Of a stretch of 64,000 nucleotides of DNA, positions 27,629-36,257 are shown piece after piece. Both the position numbers and the translations under genes were made by a program. Every line of letters starts with the position of its first letter. Within the stretch, counting starts at the first letter, position 1. The notes under the pieces are model-generated. The model did no database searches. It saw only the letters and a list, made by a program, of their open reading frames with translations, and was not told the origin of the DNA. This stretch comes from Paracoccus fontiphilus (GTDB taxonomy: Bacteria > Pseudomonadota > Alphaproteobacteria > Rhodobacterales > Rhodobacteraceae): NCBI RefSeq assembly GCF_017356265.1, contig NZ_JAFNAW010000007.1, forward strand, positions 34,898 to 98,897. Direction: 5' to 3'.

Positions 27629-28603
27629 TCACAGCAGGCCCGGTTCCCCCGGGGTGGCGGGACGGATGGCGCAGCCCGCGTCCTCGACGGATCGCCGCGA
27701 CGCGGCCTGGAAAAGGGCGCCGCGGTCGCGAAGCCAGTCGATGAACAGCCGCACGATGCGGCGGTTCATGTGCCGCGTGGGGCAGACGATCCAATAGGCC
27801 GGGAACTCGACCGCGGGAAAGCTGGACGACAGGGGCACCAGCGTTCCGCGCTGCAATTCGTCATGGGCCAGCGTCACCGAATCCAGCACCACGCCCGCCC
27901 CGTCCCGCGCAAGCTGGATCGCCATCGAGGATCGGTCGAACCGCAAGGGCGCCTGCTCGACCGGCATGTCGATGCCCTGGACGGCCAGCCACAAGTCCCA
28001 TTGGTAAAGCGCCTTCACGGAATGGATCAGCCGCGACGCCGCAAGCTGCCGCGCGGGGTCATCCGAGACATCCCGCATCCGGTCGCGGTAATCCGGGCTG
28101 CAGAGCGGGATGACATAGTCGTTGATGACGCATTCGGAATGCAGCCCCGGCCAGTTGCCCGATCCATAGCGCAGGTCCAGATCCATCGCCTCGGTCTCGA
28201 AATCCGAGAAGTCGGGCGAGGCATCGACCCGCACGCCCCATTCCGGGTTGAGATCCAGGAAATCCTTGAGTCGGGGCGTCAGCCAGCGCACGGCAAAGCT
28301 GGGGCTGCAGCGCATCGACAACTGGCGGCTGTCGCTTTGGCGCAGGACGGCGGACCTGGCGCCCCGGATCATGCGAAAGGCGGCGGTGGTTGTCTGGAAC
28401 AGCATCTCGCCGTCCAACGTCAGGGACAGGCGACGGTCCTGGCGGCGGAACAGCTTGACGCCCCATTGCTCCTCAAGCTGCTTCAACTGCTGGCTGACGG
28501 CGGCGGTGGACACGCCAAGCTCGGCGGCGGCGTCGGTGACGCGCCCGGTGCGGGCCACGGCCTCGAAATAGGCCAGCGAGTTCAGGTTGGGGTTCAGCGG
28601 CAT
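27629..28603 (-). CDS. LysR family transcriptional regulator (GcvA-like)
   Basis: A 324-residue LysR regulator. The N-terminal winged helix-turn-helix is clear: LAYFEAVARTGRVTDAAAEL followed by VSTAAVSQQLKQLEEQWG. The effector domain has the GcvA-like FDRSSMAIQLARDGAGVVL segment. GGAGG sits five bases before the ATG. It lies behind the hydroxyacid dehydrogenase gene and a terminator. A perfect T-N11-A type palindrome in the dctP/tkt divergent region at 32543-32557 (CTAAG-5-CTTAG) is the kind of site GcvA-like LysR proteins bind, so this protein probably controls that module. Confidence 0.9.
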   Translation of the reverse strand: MPLNPNLNSLAYFEAVARTGRVTDAAAELGVSTAAVSQQLKQLEEQWGVKLFRRQDRRLSLTLDGEMLFQTTTAAFRMIRGARSAVLRQSDSRQLSMRCSPSFAVRWLTPRLKDFLDLNPEWGVRVDASPDFSDFETEAMDLDLRYGSGNWPGLHSECVINDYVIPLCSPDYRDRMRDVSDDPARQLAASRLIHSVKALYQWDLWLAVQGIDMPVEQAPLRFDRSSMAIQLARDGAGVVLDSVTLAHDELQRGTLVPLSSSFPAVEFPAYWIVCPTRHMNRRIVRLFIDWLRDRGALFQAASRRSVEDAGCAIRPATPGEPGLL

Positions 28604-28631
28604 CGGGTCCTCCGACGCCACAGGACCGATT

Positions 28632-28659
28632 GCGGGGGCGCCCGTCAAGACGCCCCCGC
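28632..28659 (-). terminator. terminator of the TRAP/dehydrogenase transcript
   Basis: A 9-bp stem (GCGGGGGCG / CGCCCCCGC, loop 10) begins six bases after the dehydrogenase stop. The T tract is short on either strand, so it may act in both directions or as an RNA-stabilising stem ahead of the LysR gene. Confidence 0.5.
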
Positions 28660-28664
28660 CTGTT

Positions 28665-29552
28665 TCACGCGATGCCGTTCAGGCGGCGATAGGCGGCGAT
28701 GACCTGGCTGTCGTCGGCCAGGCCGTTGCCCCACCCGCTTTCGGCCAGGAACATCTGGTGCGCGGCGGCAGCCAGGGGCAGGGCCATGCCGGAGGCACGA
28801 CCGGCGGCAAGGGCGATACCCAGGTCCTTGACGAAGATGTCCACCGCGCTTGTCACGGGCGGGCTGTCCTGCAACATGCGCGGGCCGCGATCCTTCAGCA
28901 TCCAGCTTGACGCGGCTGACCCCGACACGATCTCCAGCAGGGTCGCGCCATCGACCCCGGCCTTGCGGCCAAGGGCCAGCGCCTCGCCCGCGGCGGCCAG
29001 ATGGACGCCGCAGAGAAGCTGGTTGATGGCCTTGACCGTCGCGCCCTGGCCGGGGGTCTGGCCCACGTGGTACAGCTTGTCGCCCATGATGCGCAGCACC
29101 GGCGCCACGGCGTCGAAGCTGGCCTGGGGGGCGGCGGCCATGATGGTCAGCGTGCCGCCCTGCGCACCGACCACCCCGCCGGAGACGGGGCAGTCGATCA
29201 ACTCGCGCCCCTGCGCCGCCACGTCGGCAGCCAGACGCGTGACATCATCCGGCGGGCAGGTCGCCATCAGGCAGACCCGCGCGCCTTGGGGCAGGGCCGC
29301 CAGCGCCCCCGCGTCGAACAGCACCGACCGCGCCTGATCGGCATTGACCACCATCAGCACCAGCAGGTCGGCGCCCTCGCAAGCCCCGGCCAGATCGGCG
29401 GGGCGGGTGCCGCCCTGCGCGGCCAGCGTGTCCATGGCGGCGTCGCGCATGTCGAAGCCGCGCACCCGGTGCCCCGCCTTCACGAGGTTCCCCGCCATGG
29501 GCAGGCCCATCGAGCCCAGGCCCACGAAGGCGATTGTCTTGGTATCGGTCAT
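28665..29552 (-). CDS. beta-hydroxyacid dehydrogenase (3-hydroxyisobutyrate/tartronate/threonate type)
   Basis: A 295-residue NAD(P)-dependent dehydrogenase. The start MTDTKTIAFVGLGSMGLPMAG carries the GxGxMG dinucleotide site; DCPVSGGVVGAQGGTLTIMA is the substrate-binding signature and VKAINQLLCGVHLAA the catalytic lysine region (K in VKAINQ). The family includes 3-hydroxyisobutyrate, 2-hydroxy-3-oxopropionate and L-threonate dehydrogenases; the substrate cannot be read from sequence. GAGG precedes the ATG. It follows the TRAP permease by seven bases, so it is the last gene of the transporter transcript and probably metabolises an imported hydroxy acid. Confidence 0.85.
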   Translation of the reverse strand: MTDTKTIAFVGLGSMGLPMAGNLVKAGHRVRGFDMRDAAMDTLAAQGGTRPADLAGACEGADLLVLMVVNADQARSVLFDAGALAALPQGARVCLMATCPPDDVTRLAADVAAQGRELIDCPVSGGVVGAQGGTLTIMAAAPQASFDAVAPVLRIMGDKLYHVGQTPGQGATVKAINQLLCGVHLAAAGEALALGRKAGVDGATLLEIVSGSAASSWMLKDRGPRMLQDSPPVTSAVDIFVKDLGIALAAGRASGMALPLAAAAHQMFLAESGWGNGLADDSQVIAAYRRLNGIA

Positions 29553-29559
29553 CGGGGCC

Positions 29560-30819
29560 TCAGTAGATGGTGAAGGCAGGGACATAGGACATCAGGATCA
29601 GCACCACGAAGGCCACCAGGTAGAAGGGCCACAGCTCCTTCACCACGGCGCCGATCGGCACCCGGGCAATGGCCGCGCCGATGAACAGCGTGGTGCCGAT
29701 GGGCGGCGTGAACAGGCCGATGGACAGGTTGATGCAGATCATCACGCCCATCTGGATCGGGTCCATGCCGATGGCCGCGCCGATGGCCACGAAGGTCGGA
29801 CCCAACAGCAGGATCGCGGCCGGCAGGTCCAGGAACATACCGACGATCAGCATGATGATGTTCATCATCAGGATGATCAGCACGGCGGTGCCCAGCGTTT
29901 CCTGCGCCCAGGCGGCGACAAGGGCCGGGATGCGTTCCGTGATCAGGACATGGCCCACCAGGCTTGACGCGGTGATGACCAGCATCACGACGCCCGTGGT
30001 GATGACCGTGCCCACCAGCGCGTCCTTGATCCGCGCCAGCGTCAGGTCGCGATACAGGACCGCGCTGACCACCAGGGCGTAGAAGACGGCGATGACGCTC
30101 ACCTCGGTCGGCGTGGCGATGCCCGCGCGCAGCAGCACGATGATGAAGAAGGGCATCGCCAGGGCAGGGGCCGCCGAGACCAGCGACTTGCCGAAGCCCA
30201 TCATCTGCGACCGGTCGGTCAGGCGCGGAAAGCCCCGCAGCCGCCCCGAGAAGTAGCAGACCAGCATGAAGCCGAAGGCCAGCATCAGCCCCGGCAGGAT
30301 CGCCGCCGAGAACAGCGACGCGATGGAGGCGTTCGACACCGTCGAATAGAGGATCAGCGGGATCGAGGGCGGGATCAGCCCGGCGATGGTCGAGGACGAG
30401 GCCGTGACGGCGGCGGCGAAGCCCGCCGGATAGCCCTCGCGCTTCTGCCAGGGGATCAGCATCGACCCTAGGGCCGATGCCTCGGCCACGGCGGAACCCG
30501 AGACGCCGCCGAAGATGGTCGAGCCCACAACCGTCACCTGGCCCATGCCGCCGTGATAGCGGCCGACAAGGTTGGCGGCAAAGGCCACCAGCTTCTGGCC
30601 CAGCGTGCCCGACATCATCAGCGAGCCCGACAGGATGAAGAAGGGGATCGCCAGCAGGGGAAAGCTTTGCGTGGGCTGGAACAGCTTGACCACGGCCAGG
30701 ACCGTGGGCGTGCCGCCCTGCCACAGGATCGCGGTGCCCGACGCGATGATCAGCGCGTATCCGACCGGCACTGACAGCACCAGGAAGACGGCGAAAAGGG
30801 CGGTCATGACGAAGGTCAT
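29560..30819 (-). CDS. dctM: TRAP transporter large permease subunit
   Basis: A 419-residue DctM-type membrane protein with about a dozen hydrophobic helices. Family features include AIPFFILSGSLMMSGTLG, SSTIAGLIPPSIPLILYS and the NLSIGLFTPPIGTTLFIG near the C terminus. It couples solute uptake to a sodium or proton gradient. Its ATG overlaps the small permease stop (ATGA at 30816-30819). Confidence 0.93.
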   Translation of the reverse strand: MTFVMTALFAVFLVLSVPVGYALIIASGTAILWQGGTPTVLAVVKLFQPTQSFPLLAIPFFILSGSLMMSGTLGQKLVAFAANLVGRYHGGMGQVTVVGSTIFGGVSGSAVAEASALGSMLIPWQKREGYPAGFAAAVTASSSTIAGLIPPSIPLILYSTVSNASIASLFSAAILPGLMLAFGFMLVCYFSGRLRGFPRLTDRSQMMGFGKSLVSAAPALAMPFFIIVLLRAGIATPTEVSVIAVFYALVVSAVLYRDLTLARIKDALVGTVITTGVVMLVITASSLVGHVLITERIPALVAAWAQETLGTAVLIILMMNIIMLIVGMFLDLPAAILLLGPTFVAIGAAIGMDPIQMGVMICINLSIGLFTPPIGTTLFIGAAIARVPIGAVVKELWPFYLVAFVVLILMSYVPAFTIY

Positions 30820-31382
30820 GTCATGTGCTCCATGTCAGTGTGGTCGAGGGCGCCGGGGTCGGCGGCATAGGCCACCCGCACCGCGTTCACCAGCGAGGCG
30901 ATGGCGATGCCGCCAAAGCCGAACAGCATCGAGGTATAGGCCCATGCCTGCCCCAGCCCGGTGATCGGGAAGACCTGCGTCTTGGTGATGGAAATCACCC
31001 CCAGCGACAGCCAGGCCAGCGACGCGAAGACAACCGCGACCAGCAGGTGGATCGCCACCATCAGCAGGCGCAGTTGCGATTTCGACAGGTGCCCGCGGAT
31101 GAATTCCGCCGCGATATGGGCGCCGCGATGCGCGCCGATCACGATGCCGCCCATGATCAGCCAGGGGAACAGCACGTTCGGCACCTCGTTCGGCCAGCCA
31201 AGCCCGGCGCTGGTGAAATAGCGCACGACGACCTCGGCCATCAGCGCCAGGAAGATGATCACGACCGCCGTGGTGGCGATCGCGACGGCGATGCGGTCGA
31301 GCACAAGCCCGACCGCATTGGCTGCGCGCAAGACGGTGGGGTCCGCCTTGCCGTTGCCCAGGGGAACGCCCACCGTCTGCAT
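30816..31382 (-). CDS. dctQ: TRAP transporter small permease subunit
   Basis: A 188-residue DctQ-type protein with four predicted membrane helices (AVAIATTAVVIIFLALMAEVV; VLFPWLIMGGIVIGAHRG; LLMVAIHLLVAVVFASLAW; AWAYTSMLFGFGGIAIASL). The conserved PWLIMGGIVIGAHRGAHI motif is present. The start at 31382 is one base after the DctP stop, so it depends on coupling to upstream translation. It partners the large permease. Confidence 0.9.
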   Translation of the reverse strand: MQTVGVPLGNGKADPTVLRAANAVGLVLDRIAVAIATTAVVIIFLALMAEVVVRYFTSAGLGWPNEVPNVLFPWLIMGGIVIGAHRGAHIAAEFIRGHLSKSQLRLLMVAIHLLVAVVFASLAWLSLGVISITKTQVFPITGLGQAWAYTSMLFGFGGIAIASLVNAVRVAYAADPGALDHTDMEHMT

Positions 31383-31383
31383 G

Positions 31384-32358
31384 TTACCGGCCCGCCGCCT
31401 GCGCGGCCGCGACGATCTCGTCCACCAGTTCGGGGAACTGGCCCCGCCACTTTTCATAGACAGGCTGCGTGGCCTCGATGAACGGTGCGGGATCGACGTC
31501 GTTGAAGGTGACGCCGGCCTTTTCCATTTCGCCCTTCAGCGACTCGGTCTGCTCGCGCACCATCTGGCGGTTCAGCGTGCCTGCCTCGGCGGCGGCGTCG
31601 CGGATGATCTGCTGGTCCTCGGGCGAGAGCGTGTCCATGATCATCTTCGATGCCAGAAGCGGGGTCGCCTCGTACTTGTGGGCGGTCATCGAGATGAAGG
31701 GCTGGACCTCGTGCAGCTTGGACGAGTGGATGTTGATCAGCGGGTTTTCCTGGCCGTCCACCACGCCCTGCTGCAACGCGATATACAGTTCCGAGAATGC
31801 CATCGGCGTGGGCGAGGCGCCAAGCGCGGTGAAGATGTCGATGGTCATGGGATCGGGCGGCGTGCGGATCTTCATGCCGGCCAGATCAGCGGGCGTGGTG
31901 ATCGGCCCTTTGGAGTTCGACACCTCGCGGATGCCGTTGTTCCACCAGGACAGCACGACCAGGCCCTGCGCCTCGGCGGCGGCCTCGATCTTGTCGCCGA
32001 CGGGGCCGTCCATCACGGCCTCGGCCTGGTCCAGGTTCTGGAACAGGAAGGGCAGGCCCAGCAGCGCCATTTCCGGCACCACGGCCGAGGTCGCGCCCTG
32101 AGAGTTGGCGGAAAACGCGATGGTGCCAAGGCGCATGTTGGTGATGGTTTCGGCGTCGTCGCCGAACTGGGCCGCGCCGCCCACGTCCACGTTCAGCCGG
32201 CCGCCGGACTTTTCCTTGACCAGTTCCGCGAATTTCTCGGATGCGACGTCCTTGGGATTGCCCGCCGCCGCGTTGTGCGACAACTGGAAGTTCTGGGCCG
32301 CGACCGGTCCCGCGCAAAGCGCGATCGCCGTGGCGGCAAGGAAATGACGAAGTTTCAT
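31384..32358 (-). CDS. dctP: TRAP transporter substrate-binding protein DctP
   Basis: A 324-residue periplasmic binding protein. It has a Sec signal (MKLRHFLAATAIALCAGPVAAQ) and the DctP fold: ALLGLPFLFQNLDQAEAV, then MKIRTPPDPMTIDIF and ELYIALQQGVVDGQENPL. The arginine in MKIRTP is the position that in most TRAP receptors salt-bridges a carboxylate, so the ligand is probably an organic or sugar acid. GGGAGGGG precedes the ATG. It faces the transketolase genes across a 296-base regulatory region. Confidence 0.92.
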   Translation of the reverse strand: MKLRHFLAATAIALCAGPVAAQNFQLSHNAAAGNPKDVASEKFAELVKEKSGGRLNVDVGGAAQFGDDAETITNMRLGTIAFSANSQGATSAVVPEMALLGLPFLFQNLDQAEAVMDGPVGDKIEAAAEAQGLVVLSWWNNGIREVSNSKGPITTPADLAGMKIRTPPDPMTIDIFTALGASPTPMAFSELYIALQQGVVDGQENPLINIHSSKLHEVQPFISMTAHKYEATPLLASKMIMDTLSPEDQQIIRDAAAEAGTLNRQMVREQTESLKGEMEKAGVTFNDVDPAPFIEATQPVYEKWRGQFPELVDEIVAAAQAAGR

Positions 32359-32542
32359 GTGGCCCCTCCCAGAGCTGTTGCTGTCCGGCAAGAGGAAGGC
32401 AGGCCCCGGTGATGTGCAACGGTCCTGACATGAAGGCGCGAACGGCCCGCGACATTCAGGATCGGCTGCGTGCGATTGGGGGCCAAAGCGTCCTCCTCGC
32501 TCGGCTATCCGAAACCCTGTCCGATTTCCATCACTGCGTCAT

Positions 32543-32576
32543 CTAAGTTTTGCTTAGCAAACCCGCAGGAAAACTT
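32543..32576. promoter_or_regulatory. LysR-type operator in dctP/tkt divergent region
   Basis: CTAAG-TTTTG-CTTAG (32543-32557) is a perfect 5-bp palindrome fitting the T-N11-A LysR box. Inside it overlaps TTTGC-TTA-GCAAA, and AAGTTTT (32545-32551) repeats as AAAACTT (32570-32576). The whole 296-base gap from 32359 to 32654 holds no gene. The site lies about 80 bases before the transketolase start and 185 before dctP. Confidence 0.6.
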
Positions 32577-32654
32577 AATTGCAACCGCCGGGCTTTGGCG
32601 CTTCCTAAAAGACGCCGTGGGTCCCGACAGGGTCCACTGCTAGGGAGAGGAATC

Positions 32655-33509
32655 ATGCAACATGAACGCTCGGCAGCCACGCTGTCGAACACCAGTCTTG
32701 CACGCCGCGCCTGGGAAATCCGCCGCAAGGCGGTCCGCATGGGCGAGGTGCAGGGGCAAGGCTACGTCGGACAGGCGTTGGGCGTCGCGGACGTTCTGGC
32801 GGTGTCCTATTTCCACGCGTTGAACTATCGCCCCGCCGACCCCGAATGGGAAGGCCGCGACCGGTTCCTTCTGTCCATCGGCCATTACGCCATCGCGCTC
32901 TATTCCGCGCTGATCGAGGCGGGCATCCTGCCCGAGGCAGAACTGGAAACCTATGGCGCCGACGATTCGCGCCTGCCCATGTCGGGCATGGCCGCCTATA
33001 CGCCGGGGATGGAGATCACCGGCGGGTCGCTGGGCCAGGGCCTGGGCATCGGCGTCGGCATGGCGATGGGCCTGAAGGCCAAGAAGAACCCCGCCTTTGT
33101 CTATAACCTGATGTCGGACGGCGAGTTGGGCGAAGGATCGACCTGGGAAGCCGCGATGGCCGCCGCCCATCACAAGCTGTCAAACCTGATCTGCATCGTC
33201 GATTTCAACGACCAGCAGGCCGACGGGAAATCCACGGAAACCCTGTCCGCCGAACCCGTCCACGACAAGTGGGCCGCCTTCGGCTGGCACGTGCAGCGCG
33301 TGGACGGCAACGACATCGACGCGCTTGTCGCGGCCTTCGACACCGCCCGGAACCTGGCCGACGACCGCCCCCGCGCCATCGTCTGCGACACGGTGATGTG
33401 CAAGGGCGTGCCGTTCCTCGAAGCGCGCGAGATCACGCATTTCGTCCGGGTCGAGGCCGACGAATGGCAGAAAGCCCTGTCCGTCCTTGACGAAACCAAG
33501 CCGGAGTGA
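32655..33509 (+). CDS. transketolase-like protein, N-terminal (TPP-binding) subunit
   Basis: A 284-residue homologue of the N-terminal half of transketolase, a split form. TPP/Mg-binding is shown by LMSDGELGEGSTWEA followed after about 26 residues by CIVDFNDQQADG. Also visible are SIGHYAIALYSALIEAG and TGGSLGQGLGIGVGMAMG. Split transketolases act in apulose-4-phosphate (AptAB) and sulfosugar (SqwGH) degradation, among others, besides ordinary pentose phosphate roles. The ATG at 32655 follows GGGAGAGG. Pairs with the next gene; substrate not determined. Confidence 0.87.
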   Translation: MQHERSAATLSNTSLARRAWEIRRKAVRMGEVQGQGYVGQALGVADVLAVSYFHALNYRPADPEWEGRDRFLLSIGHYAIALYSALIEAGILPEAELETYGADDSRLPMSGMAAYTPGMEITGGSLGQGLGIGVGMAMGLKAKKNPAFVYNLMSDGELGEGSTWEAAMAAAHHKLSNLICIVDFNDQQADGKSTETLSAEPVHDKWAAFGWHVQRVDGNDIDALVAAFDTARNLADDRPRAIVCDTVMCKGVPFLEAREITHFVRVEADEWQKALSVLDETKPE

Positions 33510-33514
33510 CGCCC

Positions 33515-34555
33515 ATGACCATCCAGCACCGCTATGACCCGCACCGCAAATGGGAACCGCGCCAGCCCGGCACCGGCGGGGGCAAGACCTCGGCCATGAT
33601 CGCCTCCCTGGCGGCGGAAGGCTATGACGCCGTGCCCGCACCCTTCGGCCACGCCCTGGTCGAGGAAGCGAAGAAGAACGACCGCATCGTCGGGCTGACG
33701 GCGGACCTGGCGAAATACACCGACCTGCACGTCTTCGCAAAGGCATTTCCCGACCGCTTCTATCAGATGGGCATGGCCGAACAGGTGATGGTCTCCGCCG
33801 CCGCCGGCATGGCGCGCGAGGGCTTCATCCCCTTCGCCACCACCTATGCGGTCTTTGCGTCGCGCCGCGCCTACGACTTCATCGCCATGGCCATTGCCGA
33901 GGAATACCTGCCGGTCAAGATCGTCTGCGCCCTGCCGGGCCTGACCACCGGCTACGGCCCCAGCCACCAGGCGACCGAGGATCTGGCGATCTTCCGGGGC
34001 CTGCCCAACCTGACCATCGTGGACCCCTGCGACGCCATTGACGTGGCCGAGGCCGTGCCCGCGATCACCGCCCATCCTGGCCCGGTCTACATGCGCCTTC
34101 TGCGCGGCAACGTGCCGTCGGTCATCCACAAGCACTGCCCCGACTACAGGTTCGAACTGGGCAAGGCGAAGCTTCTGCGCGACGGGACGGATGCGCTGAT
34201 CATCTCGTCCGGGTTCATGACCATGCGCGCCCTTGATGCGGCCGTGGCGATGGAAAAGGACGGCACCTCGGTCGCCGTGCTGCACTGCCCGACGATCAAG
34301 CCGCTGGACACCCGGACCATCCTGGCCGAGGCCGGAAAGGGCGGCCGCCTGATCGTCACCGCCGAAAACCACACCGTCGTCGGCGGCCTGGGCGAGGCGG
34401 TGGCATCCACGCTGCTGACCAACGGCGTCACGCCGCAGTTCCGCATGATCGGCCTGCCCGACCAGTTTCTTGACGCGGGCGCGCTGCCCTCGCTGCACGA
34501 CCGCTATGGCATCTCGACCGAGGCGATCATCCGCCAGGTCCGCGGCTGGCTTTGA
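33515..34555 (+). CDS. transketolase-like protein, C-terminal (pyrimidine-binding) subunit
   Basis: A 346-residue homologue of the C-terminal part of transketolase. The catalytic-site pyrimidine-binding region is MGMAEQVMVSAAAGMAREG and the substrate region GYGPSHQATEDLAIF; the last domain follows (ALIISSGFMTMRALDAAV). GGAG in CCGGAGTG is correctly spaced to the ATG at 33515; an upstream GTG at 33506 is possible. With the N-terminal subunit it would form an alpha2beta2-type enzyme transferring two-carbon units. Confidence 0.87.
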   Translation: MTIQHRYDPHRKWEPRQPGTGGGKTSAMIASLAAEGYDAVPAPFGHALVEEAKKNDRIVGLTADLAKYTDLHVFAKAFPDRFYQMGMAEQVMVSAAAGMAREGFIPFATTYAVFASRRAYDFIAMAIAEEYLPVKIVCALPGLTTGYGPSHQATEDLAIFRGLPNLTIVDPCDAIDVAEAVPAITAHPGPVYMRLLRGNVPSVIHKHCPDYRFELGKAKLLRDGTDALIISSGFMTMRALDAAVAMEKDGTSVAVLHCPTIKPLDTRTILAEAGKGGRLIVTAENHTVVGGLGEAVASTLLTNGVTPQFRMIGLPDQFLDAGALPSLHDRYGISTEAIIRQVRGWL

Positions 34556-34578
34556 CTGACACCCAAGGGAGGAAACCC

Positions 34579-35337
34579 ATGACTACCGCTTTGCTCGACG
34601 GCAAGTTCGCCGTCATCACCGGCGCCGCATCCAAGCGCGGCCTGGGCCTTGCCACCGCGCGGCTGTTCGCCAAGCATGGCGCCACCGTCGCGATCCTGGA
34701 TCTGGACGAGGCCGCCGCCAAGGAAGCCGCCGCCGAATTGGGCGAAAACCACGTCGGCATGGCCTGCAACGTCACCGATCAGGACAGCGTGAAGCAGGCG
34801 ATGGACGCGCTGATCCAGAAATGGGGCCGCATCGACATTCTGGTCAACAATGCAGGGATCACGCAGCCTCTGAAGATCATGGAGATCGGGCCCAAGAATT
34901 ACGAGGACGTTCTGGACGTGAACCTGCGCGGCACGCTGTATTGCAGCCAGGCGGTGATCCCGCACATGCGCGAGAACAAGTCGGGCAAGATCGTCAATAT
35001 GTCCTCGGTTTCCGCGCAGCGCGGCGGCGGCATTTTCGGTGGACCGCATTACTCGGCGGCCAAAGCGGGCGTCCTGGGCCTGACCAAGGCGATGGCCCGC
35101 GAACTGGCGCCCGACAACGTGCGCGTCAACGCGATCTGCCCCGGCTTCATCGCCACTGACATCACCGCCGGCAAGCTGACCGACGAGATGCGTGCCTCCA
35201 TCAACGCGGGCATCCCGATGGGCCGTCCCGGCACCGCCGACGAGGTCGCGGGCTGCGCGCTGTTTTTGGCCTCGGACATCTCGTCCTATGTCACCGGGTC
35301 CGAAGTCGATGTGAACGGCGGCTCGCTGATCCACTAA
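34579..35337 (+). CDS. SDR family oxidoreductase
   Basis: A 252-residue short-chain dehydrogenase: cofactor site ITGAASKRGLGLATARL, NNAGITQPLKI, catalytic serine in VNMSSVSAQRG and YSAAKAGVLGL with YxxxK; the usual C-terminal GGSLIH end. Strong ribosome site GGGAGGAAA. It lies 23 bases after the transketolase subunit and before a terminator-like hairpin. Likely oxidises or reduces a polyol or keto sugar in the same route. Confidence 0.92.
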   Translation: MTTALLDGKFAVITGAASKRGLGLATARLFAKHGATVAILDLDEAAAKEAAAELGENHVGMACNVTDQDSVKQAMDALIQKWGRIDILVNNAGITQPLKIMEIGPKNYEDVLDVNLRGTLYCSQAVIPHMRENKSGKIVNMSSVSAQRGGGIFGGPHYSAAKAGVLGLTKAMARELAPDNVRVNAICPGFIATDITAGKLTDEMRASINAGIPMGRPGTADEVAGCALFLASDISSYVTGSEVDVNGGSLIH

Positions 35338-35343
35338 GCATTG

Positions 35344-35370
35344 CGGCGCCGGGCGACCGGCGCCGTTCTT
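35344..35370 (+). terminator. rho-independent-like terminator
   Basis: A perfect 9-bp stem (CGGCGCCGG / CCGGCGCCG) with loop GCGA, followed by TTCTT, right after the SDR gene. Because the TIM-barrel gene follows with only 15 bases between, it may attenuate rather than stop transcription. Confidence 0.6.
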
Positions 35371-35384
35371 ATGGGGGGAAAGAC

Positions 35385-36200
35385 ATGAAACTCGGCCTTG
35401 GCAGCTATGCCTTCCGCTGGTCCATCGGCATCAAGGACAAGCAACCCGCCACGCCCATGACGGCAATGGAGGTGCTGGAGATCGCGCACGGCCACGGGTT
35501 GTCGGTCGTGCAATATGCCGACAACCTGCCGCTGGACCGCCTGTCCGCCGACGAACACCTGGCACTGAAGGCCCGCGCCGACGCATATGGCATGACGCTG
35601 GAACTGGGCACGCAATCCTTCAATGCCGACGAACTGGCCCGCTACATTCCCATCGGCCAGCGGATCGGCTCGAACATCCTCCGCGTCGCCCTGGATGCCG
35701 AGGACGCGCTGATCCCCGTCCCCGACCTCGCCGCGCAACTGCGCGAACTTCTGCCCGACGGCAAGGCGGCGGGCCTGCGCTTCGCCATCGAGAACCATTT
35801 CAACTATCCCTCCCCCCGGATGGTGCAGTTGCTGGACGCGGTGGCCGACGACGCGCTTGGCGTCTGCCTGGACGTCGCCAACTCGATCTGCGCGGGCGAA
35901 TGGCCGATGGAGACGGTGCGGATGCTGGCGCCCTATGCCATCAACCTGCACTTCAAGGACTACCAGATCACGCCAGACCCCTACGGCGTGGGCTTCCGCA
36001 TCCATGGCACGCCGCTGGGCGAGGGACGCGCCGAACTGGCCGAGGTCCTTGACGCCCTGTCCCACTGCGACCCGGACATGAGCGTCATCTTGGAGCACTG
36101 GCTGCCCCACTCTGACGACATGGAGGCCACGCGCGCCCTGGAGCATGACTGGCTGGACCGCACGGTCGCCGCGGCGAAGCGGATGGTTGCCGGACGATAG
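35385..36200 (+). CDS. sugar phosphate isomerase/epimerase-like TIM-barrel protein
   Basis: A 271-residue xylose isomerase-like TIM barrel. Likely metal ligands are visible as FAIENHFNYPS (E), VCLDVANSI (D), NLHFKDYQI (H) and VILEHWLPH (E). Family members isomerise or epimerise keto sugars and some decarboxylate 3-oxo sugar acids (OiaC, a 3-oxo-isoapionate decarboxylase, is one I recall in this fold, but I am not certain). GGGGGGAAA precedes the ATG. It is downstream of the split transketolase and SDR genes and probably belongs to their pathway. Confidence 0.78.
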   Translation: MKLGLGSYAFRWSIGIKDKQPATPMTAMEVLEIAHGHGLSVVQYADNLPLDRLSADEHLALKARADAYGMTLELGTQSFNADELARYIPIGQRIGSNILRVALDAEDALIPVPDLAAQLRELLPDGKAAGLRFAIENHFNYPSPRMVQLLDAVADDALGVCLDVANSICAGEWPMETVRMLAPYAINLHFKDYQITPDPYGVGFRIHGTPLGEGRAELAEVLDALSHCDPDMSVILEHWLPHSDDMEATRALEHDWLDRTVAAAKRMVAGR

Positions 36201-36257
36201 CCGCCATCAGGATTTCACGCGGCATGAAACCCGACGCCCCCCGCACCGTTGAGGAGC

